Shown piece by piece: positions 55,802 through 64,000 of a stretch of 64,000 nt of DNA (position 1 is its first letter; every line of letters begins with the position of its first letter). Both the position numbers and the translations under genes were made by a program. Origin of the DNA: Hymenochaete sp. R1 (lineage: Eukaryota; Basidiomycota; Agaricomycetes; Hymenochaetales; Hymenochaetaceae); contig JAFREE010000030.1 of assembly GCA_019400425.1 (NCBI GenBank), forward strand, positions 1 through 64,000, written 5' to 3'. The notes under the pieces were generated by a model that was not told the origin of the DNA, made no database searches, and saw nothing but the letters and a program-made list of their open reading frames with translations.

Positions 55802-57557
55802 ATGACGAATGTGTCTGCCAAATCAGACACGAGACCCAAAAAGCGTATCGTTGGAAGGTCTTCAGCTCGGCCTCTGAAAAATGGTGTTGCGAACTCGAAC
55901 TTCGTAAACCAAATACCAAAAGATATTTTGGAAGATGAAGAGTTAAATCTCGCTATACTCAGGCTTCCTTCTAATTATTCATTCGAGATCCACAAAACGA
56001 TACACAACATTAAGAAACATGGCGCGAAGATGGTTGCCTTGCAAATGCCTGAGGGCTTGCAACTCTTTGCGTGTACAATTGCTGATATAGTCGAACGGTG
56101 AGTGAAGGATGCGTACTATTTTCCTCCACATTCACGAATGAGACTAGATTCACGTCTGCGTGCGCTGTCATCATGGGAGATGTGACGTATGGTGCTTGCT
56201 GTATCGATGACTATACTGCTATGGCCTTGGGCTGCGACATGCTTATTCACTACGGCCATAGTTGCCTTGGTCAGTCCTCTTATCTTCTTTTCCCCCTTCC
56301 ATGATTCATTCGATTTAATTTGACTATCTTAGTTCCAATTGACACGACAAGAATTAAAACGCTCTACGTTTTTGTCGAGATCGCTATAGATTCCCATCAT
56401 CTTGCGCAGACAGTACGCCTGAATCTCCCGGACGATAGGCGGACATTTAAGCAAAACATCGCTGCATTGGACCGGAACATATATCTTCCAACAGGATCTT
56501 TGATTGGCCAAACGAAGTATCTCGCAATTGAAAATTCTACTGTGCAGCTTGATCAACCAGCATGCCTAAGTGCAGAGCAACGAACCGGGTTGGAACGGCA
56601 ACCCACGCAATTGGCACTTGTTTCAACGATTCAATTCGCGGCGGCTTTACAGAAACTTAAGGATGATCTCTCTCAACCCCAGTATCCAATGGAAGACGAT
56701 GATACGCCTCGCCTGTGGTCTGGTTCATACGACGCGTTGATACCAAGAGCCAAGCCTCTTTCCCCAGGCGAGATACTTGGGTGCACGGCTCCGTCTCTTG
56801 AGGATGTAGATGGAATATTGTGAGTCTGCATCGTACTATTCATGTTATGAGTGGTGCACATTATCCAATGAAGATACCTTGGTGATGGGCGCTTTCACCT
56901 TGAATCGATCATGATAGCGAATCCATCGATTCCTGCGTTCCGCTATGATCCATATTCGAAAAAGCTCACCCGCGAGAGATATGATCACAATGCAATGCGG
57001 GCCGTAAGAAACGACGCTATTCAGAAGGCACGACGTAGCATCGCGAGACCATCGCCACTTCATAGGCACGAACACAATGGGAAGATTGAGACTGAATTTT
57101 CTGAGAGTGTCCAACCATGGGGCGTGATTTTGGGGACACTCGGACGTCAAGGAAACTTTCAACAGCTTCAGGTATGTGCCAGTCTTTTTTTGTTTGCTTA
57201 AAACAACTCTAATACCTAGTCTAGGCAATTACAAGGCAGCTCGCCCAGTCTCGTATCCCCGTTCCATATGTTCCTATTCTCCTATCAGAACTGGCTCCCG
57301 CAAAACTCTCTATGTTCGACTCATATTTGTCCTCCTTTGTTCAGACGTCATGCCCCAGACTATCGATAGACTGGGGTTACGCATTCCAGAAGCCCTTGTT
57401 GAGCCCTTACGAAGCATATGCAGCCCTCGGAACGTTGCCGAGATGGGAAATTAATCAGAAAGGGTCTGAAGAGGTTGATCCACTATTAAAGCATTATCCC
57501 ATGGATTTCTATGCCACGGAAAGCGTTTGGGCTAGATCGCGTAGTACAAAGTCATAA
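55802..57557 (+). CDS. DPH1: Diphthamide synthesis radical enzyme subunit Dph1
   Basis: Dph1 with Dph2 starts diphthamide synthesis by transferring a 3-amino-3-carboxypropyl group from S-adenosylmethionine to His of eEF2, using a [4Fe-4S] cluster. It opens [18 protein letters not shown] and continues [20 protein letters not shown] and [19 protein letters not shown]. The first cluster Cys is in [20 protein letters not shown], the second region in [20 protein letters not shown], and the third in [34 protein letters not shown] and [14 protein letters not shown] are Dph1-typical. About five exons give roughly 500 residues. Dph1 rather than Dph2 is chosen because all three Cys regions and GTLGRQGN are present. 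The related Dph6 gene is 20 kb away. Confidence 0.94.
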
Positions 57558-57865
57558 ACTCAGTGTTGGATTCATTGTATTTGTATCACGCGTTCGGAAT
57601 ATTATGCAAGGTGTTATGCATGCCACTATACGTTTACCATGTACGAATGTATAATTGCTTCCGCAGAACGCACGTTCTGAATGCCGATCAGCAAAGGTTG
57701 TTTCCGCTACCTCAGGCATCATCTTTGGCCTGCTGCCTGCGGGCACACTATTCTTTCCTTTCGATATAATTCACACTTCCATTCCTTCATTTCTTTTAGA
57801 CTCCTCTTATGCTCTAAGCATCTCATTTCCCCTCGAATGACCTTAGACGCGAACGATCTTGCTTC
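57558..57865. other. Intergenic region, DPH1 / Kar9-like gene
   Basis: This is 308 bp of AT-rich trailer changing to CT-rich leader before the ATG at 57866. No gene is seen. Confidence 0.3.
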
Positions 57866-60800
57866 ATGACACCCATGACGTCCCACGACGCCCACATATC
57901 CTCTGGTACAGGACAACCGCATGGCCTAGCTGCCGCCATATGCGCTTTTGAAGGAGTTCAAATCAGCGATGAACATAAAATTGATACTCATTCGAATGGA
58001 ACGGAAAGGGGTGAAGAAGTAGTGGCGCTGGCGTCGTTGGACTCGACTGAGGTCATCGAATTGCGAGAGTTCGTCCAACATAAGGAATGGATAGAAGGGA
58101 AGATACGGGTATGTTTAATTATCTCTAACAGCATGCGGTCAATGGACCTAATATGCGCGCATCACCAGCTACTTGAAGGGATGGCTCTTGTGGACGTCTT
58201 TGCAGGAGTCGGCGAACTGTCAGAAAATTGTGGGAGAGTTACCACGTTGCCAACACGTGTACAACTTGATGCTTGGTTTGACGAACAAGAACAAGTGGAA
58301 AGAGATACGGAGATATTGGATGCTGGGGACTTGAAGAAGCTCAAATCTGTTGCAAAAGGTGAGTGTGCAGCATTTGGATGCTCATCAGAATCTCATCAAA
58401 ATTAGCTGCCACTCAGCGAAATCTAAGCCCTGCGGACACCGACCTCATTGAAATCACCCTCTCGACTCTTTTTGCCTTGGACAGATTGCTGCACTTGCTT
58501 CGTGAACGTTCGGAACATTTGGACTTGCTTGACTTGCGTTTGACCTGGGAAGACCACCGGGTCACGGCTTATGCGATTCGAGCAAGCATACTTGAAGATA
58601 TCCATACGTTTCTGAGAGAGAAGGCACGATGGCGACCGGAACTGTACGATAATGTATTCACACACAGGGAGACACTTGCAAGCCTCGCCCTTGATAACTC
58701 ATACTCTGTCGGTGATTGCACCAGGATTATGCAGGATCGTTTCTGTGATGATCTGTCTCGTGAAGCCATGAAGTTGTCGATTGCCATCACCGACCTTCGG
58801 AGTGGGCATGTGACAGCATCAGGCAGGGTCCTGGATCAACTCATTGATTCCAGCCGCAAGCCGGTCCCTGATGCCATGTTAGACGAAGAAGATCGATTGG
58901 AAGATATGTGCGACAAACAACTTTCATTATTATCACGCTTCCTTCAGTCAATGATTATGCAATGGAAAAGGTATATCGTTTTTCTGTTGCCAAGTTGCAT
59001 TCAGAGCATTAACAGCATGGCAGGTCAAACGAGCTGTTTACCGAGATGCGAAAGGACTCCGAAATTTTGCAAAAGCTCTTGCGGGGACTTCAAAGAGACT
59101 CTGATTCTTTCCCTTCATCGACCATCGCTGCATCGTACGAAAGTGCGCTTCGTCCTATTTCAGGGCGAACCTCGACCCACGCGAGCCTTTTATCCCCTAC
59201 GTCATTTCCTCGCCCGTCTCACCCACTATTCAAAGAACAGAATTCGTTCAGTGACTCAGTGTTACGCGCCCTGACCGAAGAAAACGCTTCAATACGGGCT
59301 GTTCTTTCGGAAGCTGAGACCCTTTTGGAGGCTTATAAAGCCGGGTTCAAAGCAGCCAACGCCATGGACTTGCTCCAAAAGGAGCTCTCACAAGTAGAAA
59401 GCATTATCGATGAGGATATTGCCAAATTTACACTGGGAGTTGGAAGTGAAAATGGCGAGGGGTTGCCACCGGACTTGACGCAGGTAACCTGTATTGACCC
59501 TCTTCGACATACTTCGTTCCTTGTAATGCTACCCTCTTATCATTCGGACTCACTTCGGACAGAGGAAACTTCATCGGATTGTCTAACGAGGTGCAGGCTA
59601 GCCATGCATCGTCTGACGTTTCCCGGAATCGATTCTGTATTTAAGGCAACAGCCTCCACGGATATCAAACGGGTCGAAGAAAAACTTGGGATCCTTGTAT
59701 TGGTGAGGGAAGACATCTCATCCAAAGCTGCTACATTACGTACAGTTCGACAGGCATGGTCTGCACTGGAGGAGGTGTCCAAATCGCTTCAATCATCGTA
59801 TACCATCATCAGATCAGCTCTAGTAAAATATCGCTGGAGGCAACAAGTAGGAGGTCCCGCGACTCCAGCGACTCCAGAAAGTGCAGATGCCGAATTACCG
59901 TCCGATCAAACCGAATCTGACGAATTTGAAGTTGTTCTCTCAAAGCTTAAATATCGACTCGCTGCTGACGTCAACGATCCCTTGACTCAGTGCAAAGAAG
60001 CATTACCAGATAATCTGCAAACGTTCATCGCTCGGAGAAAAGCCACGGTCGAGAAGAGCTTGTCCGAAATAGAGACGCTGGGTGCGTTTCTGCGGAGGGT
60101 ACGGGATCAAAGCTCTGCCATGAATGCTCTACGTAGCGACGTTCATGCTATAGAAGATCGAGTTGACGATGCTAAACAGCGATTCGATCTTCTGCACTCC
60201 CGTATTCTCAAGTTCGACTCAAGCGAACGCTCGGTGTCCAGTGGAGAAGTGCTAGAAGAAGAGGCCACTTTGTCGGTGATTGTTGACACAATACAAAGCG
60301 AAGTCAAAGATCTTATTGAATCCTTACCCTCACGTATACCTCTGATTTCTCAAAACACGCCAGCACTGCCGATCCAGGAGCCTTCTGACGGGTACCGGAG
60401 CGCACTCGACACTCTTCACTTACCGTTTGATCCGTCTGCGATTGACCGTGAGGTCAGGAGCGATTCCAACGCATATGCCATACACCTGTCGGGTGGTATG
60501 AGGACTATAGTTAATAAACGATCATTCAACGCATACTATCGCCTTGTACGAGAAGTTGATCGTTTGCTGCAAACCCCACAATCAGAGGTCCATCAACTAC
60601 TTGCTGACCAAGACCGACAGGCGCGAATGATTGAAGAGAGTTCGAGGACGAGTCAAAATGGTGGACCAGATTATGCTTCTGATCCTCTAGAATCGGCTTT
60701 CTCCGACTTATTAACTTCGACATATCCACGCATCTCCCGTACTTTATCATCAGCACGAGAATTAGTAGCACAAATGCGAACGTTTTCAGGTGCCCAGGAT

Positions 60801-63040
60801 GATGTCGATACTTCTGGCATCCTCGACGCTCGCATCCGCACTCTCGACGAACTCGAACGGCGTCTTAGCCATGTCCTGACTGGCGTTGATGCTATGAAAA
60901 TGCGACTTTCGCAGAATCAGGCGCCTTCGGTAATGGTTGATTCGAGTCGACAAACCAAGCCCAGCTTCCCTCAACCCACTCTCTTGCCATCACCCATCCT
61001 CGATGAGAGCACGCCGACGCGTAAGCGGAGCGCATTTGTTGAAGAAGGTTGTTATAGAACGTTGTTTCGTACCTCACGTCTTTTCCTGATCTTTCGATTT
61101 ATACAGATGTTTTTGGTCCCAAAACCCCCATTCAGCAGGTATTCGATAACGAGACACAGGAAATTCTCGCCCAGGTCCGATCGTTGAGGAAACGGCTCAA
61201 GTCGATTGGGCTGAATGGCGTAGTACGACCTTCTGGCGCGATACATGGTCATTCGTCCAGCCTAACTCTCCCGTCTCAAAGCACGGCTGAAGAAATGTCA
61301 GATTTGTTCGCCTTGGTGGAATCGGATCTCCAGAAGCTACCTGAAAGCGTAAAGAACAACTCAGCCAACACCGAATTGCGGTCCTTACGTCTGGAAGTAG
61401 GAGCAAGCCACGATCTACTGGAGCGTATACACAAATTGGCTCTCATGCAGAGTTCTATTGTAGCGTGTGACTCTCGATTCAGCGGTCTCTTGGACCATAT
61501 CGACAATTATCCAAATCAACCTCGATCAACTGCACTTATGGATGTAGGGACTTCCGAATCAGGCCGGTTACTTTCGCCCGGAGAGCTGTTAGATCAGACG
61601 ATAACCTATGCAAGGGAAGCGGTGGAAGTTATGTCTGGCTGCTTTCAAAATGTCGCCGATGACCCACGAGCTGTGATTGAACATATTAGGCTCAAACAGA
61701 CGTGGGGTGAGCTCTCTGAAATGGCTCTTGAAAGGGCCAGTGGACGATCTTCGGCCGCTGGAAGTACAAGCTCGTATGGTGCTGCAGAAAGTAGCAGTTC
61801 CTCTAAGGTCGGGTTACAAGCAGAGATTAAGCGAAGCCGGTTTTCAAAGCTGTCTATGATCAGCAAAGGTGGCTCAAGTACCCCCACACTCTCAATACAA
61901 AAGAGAAGAGCTGCATCAACTGCGACGTCTGTGTCCTCAATAACGGGGAAAACACGGATTGCAGCACCGAGAGTCAGTTTATCTAGTGCAAAAGGACCTA
62001 TTGCTCGTTCCGTGTCAGGTCCGACGAGACCGTCCTCCCCATCGCAATCTTCGATGTACCGATCCCCATTTAACTCTACGTTCGCTTCTCGTCAGAGGAC
62101 GTCCAGTATGGCGTCGACGACTTCATCTATTGCGTCAGGAGGAAGACCGTCTCTAACAGTAAGGCGAACGTCCTCTACTTTTTCTGAAGCATCACGAGCT
62201 GGAACTCCAACGAGCATGAAGAGAGGCTCGCTGAAAGGGGCGCTAAGGCAATCCTTTGGTCCTTTGCAGCGAGACACTCCAGAAGGACTGCAGAAGCAGA
62301 GGAGAAAATATATTGCGAATCCAAAAAATAAACTAGATATGGCACTTGGCGACGTGATCAACAATCTATCGGCAGATATCAGTGTGGAAGCTGTTGCCGA
62401 CTCATGGAAGGATAAAAGCGGGAAATATTGGATTGGTGGCGAGGAAGAACCCAAACTCTGTTTTTGTCGTATCCTCCGATCTCAAACGGTCATGGTTCGA
62501 GGTACGATTTACTTTATCCCGTTGCAAACTACACTGACCGTGCTTCAAGTTGGTGGAGGATGGACTGAGCTGTCTAGGTCAGTCGTACCGTTCTTAGACA
62601 ATATTAGGTTAAAATTTGTGCTTTCTAGATTTGTCAAGGATCACTTCGCGGATTCGTTCAGGGTTGCCCATGACACCCCACCACGGCTAGGTTCGAAAGA
62701 AAAATGGATCAGTTCATCCACTTTGTTAGATATGGACAGTGGTAATGTTTCCAGAGGTTCGCCTGGTTCACCAGATTCACTGGGTCGGAAAATACCATCC
62801 TTTTCGTTATCAACGCCAGATGGCTCTCGTCAATCTGGTTCGCCTAAATCAGCATCACCACTCACCCCGCTACAGTTCATCCGAAGAGCAGATGCTGACG
62901 CCTCTGAAATTTCGCTATCATCCATCGCCGCTTCAAATGGACTGTCCATGTCTGACCTTTCCGGCCGTTCCAAGAGCCCTTCAGTAAAACCAAGAAAGTC
63001 GTTTACCAGTATACATTCGAGAGCCGCCTGGAGGCCTTGA
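57866..63040 (+). CDS. Kar9-like spindle-positioning protein with C-terminal GAS2-related (GAR) domain
   Basis: This is a very large coiled-coil protein of about 1,580 residues in roughly eight exons. The N-terminal third has helical Kar9-type segments (SLDSTEVIELREFVQHKEWI, ALDRLLHLLRERSEHLDLLD, DLTWED-type turns). The middle carries spectrin-like helices such as YRLVREVDRLLQTPQSEVHQ and DARIRTLDELERRLSHVLTG. It is followed by Ser/Arg-rich basic linkers (VRRTSSTFSEASR, SMKRGSLKGAL), typical of microtubule-binding regions. The C-terminal GAR domain (about 62320-62660) reads NKLDMALGDVINNLSADISV, ADSWKDKSGKYWIGG, EPKLCFCRILRSQTVMVR, VGGGWTELSRFVKDHFADS, split by two introns. GAR domains bind microtubules. 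Kar9 links actomyosin to microtubule plus ends. Alternative ATG at 57875. Confidence 0.8.
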
Positions 63041-63335
63041 TCGTTTTTTGTCCCTTTTAGCTTTCGGAATGGCATTCCTTCGATTTTTAACTTAACGGAC
63101 TTCAGCTTCTTTACTTATTCACGATTTTTTGCTTGTTTGTTCTACATATATCTAATTCGATCTTGGACACATGACACACAATGTCAATCATCACTTGCTT
63201 TCCCATATTCTGGATCGTGATAGACGTGAACAATCTTGTTATCATCCAAAAACAATCTACCATTTAATGTGCACCCCCTCATACCCTATGTGTTATATTT
63301 TAGTAAAATGTGTCTTGGTTGTTCATGAGAGAAGC
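63041..63335. other. Convergent intergenic region
   Basis: This is 295 bp of AT-rich trailer between two 3' ends, with no gene. Confidence 0.3.
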
Positions 63336-64000
63336 TCACCCATAAGCATATTCAACTTCGTCTACTCCTCCTCCTTGGCCGTAAGGGCCATCCTCTTCGC
63401 GAGGCATGGGGCCCATTTCCGGTTCTTCCTCACCTTCGAGATCGATGGGATTGTTGTCATTCAATTCAAGAGGAAGTACTGGACGTAAGCTGGATCCCGA
63501 GCTAGAACGTCTGTGTCCCCCGACCGGCGACTTTGGCAGTGCCGCCATTGTCTTGGGGCTCATGTGCTACAGTATGCATGATTAAAAACAGAATTATCAA
63601 AATTTCGATGTTTGAGACGAACCTCCCAATTATTACGGTTCTCGTCGATAGATTCACGATCGGAATCCAATCCAGGATCGAATTTGGCATCATCACCGAG
63701 CTCTCCAATCGACGCAATACTTTCACTGTCGGAGATACCATCGGCGAGTTCAGGACCCATGTGCGGCAGTCTGTGCCAAGCAGAACCCCCCGTGAATTGA
63801 CCCTCTGACAATCCATATGGATCTGAGATTCCGAGGTCGGAAAGATACTCTTCATATTCTTCTTCGAAAGCAATGTCTTCGGTTGTATATGGAAGAAAGA
63901 TAGATGGGTCCGGTGCCTGTGCTCGAACGGGAGGAAAAACATCTGCTTCCACTATATTGGGCGTGCCCAGCGGTCTTGTGATCGCCGAGAGCTCTGGTCC
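63336..64000 (-). CDS. Unidentified acidic protein, C-terminal part (continues off the right edge)
   Basis: The two exons seen are >64000-63623 and 63566-63336, joined in phase across gttcgt...tgtag. They give at least 203 residues of C-terminal sequence. It begins PELSAITRPLGTPNIVE, passes through ADVFPPVRAQAPDPSIFLPY, then a highly acidic stretch (TEDIAFEEEYEEYLSDLGIS; DGISDSESIASIGELGDDAK), and ends MAALPKSPVGGHRRSSSGSS, EEEPEMGPMPREEDGPY and a Gly-rich tail. It is disordered and probably phosphorylated. No domain is recognised; the body of the gene is outside the window. Confidence 0.65.

Noticed and set aside
1..64000. CRISPR arrays, prophage, insertion sequences or bacterial operons
   Set aside because: None seen; the gene structure is eukaryotic throughout and no regularly spaced direct repeats occur.

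Overview
The window is eukaryotic nuclear DNA from a fungus, almost certainly a mushroom-forming basidiomycete (Agaricomycetes). Genes are dense, lie on both strands and are broken by many short GT-AG introns of about 46-70 nt. They include families typical of that group: a FunK1-type protein kinase, a Dph6 carrying RidA domains, and a Kar9-like protein with a GAR domain. There are no operons, Shine-Dalgarno sites, CRISPR arrays or phage genes. Exon joins were worked out by hand from splice sites, reading frame and family similarity. Where exon boundaries are listed, the phases add up.

Layout. 1-1.9 kb: a decayed SNF2-family remodeller pseudogene running off the left edge. 1.9-4.0 kb: gene-poor DNA with a 242-bp MITE. 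4.0-11.5 kb: an unknown coiled-coil protein, Dre2 (Fe-S assembly), a forkhead factor, Bcd1 (snoRNP assembly) and Mediator subunit 18. 11.9-18.9 kb: an accessory block of two GNAT acetyltransferase paralogues, with a FunK1 kinase between them flanked by diverged direct repeats. 19-25.6 kb: EMC10, an orphan Ser-rich protein, a CT-rich segment without a clear gene, and a Bsd2/NDFIP-like ubiquitin-ligase adaptor.

26-50.9 kb: PheRS beta, an AVO2-like ankyrin protein, a sucrose-type transporter, Dph6, a STEEP1-like zinc protein, a seven-TM/coiled-coil fusion, a Tvp38-family protein, syntaxin-18/Ufe1, PheRS alpha, a cytochrome-b5-reductase-like enzyme, a C2H2 factor and an RNPS1-like SR protein. 51-64 kb: NPC1, Dph1, a Kar9/GAR microtubule protein and the 3' part of an unidentified gene.

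Themes. Translation is over-represented: both PheRS subunits lie 16 kb apart, and two diphthamide enzymes (Dph1, Dph6) are in the same window. Secretory-pathway and sterol genes are also frequent (EMC10, Ufe1, Tvp38, NPC1, Bsd2). The most unusual items are the 7TM-coiled-coil gene, the repeat-flanked FunK1/GNAT block, the decayed SNF2 copy and a 224-nt EMC10 intron with no internal AG.
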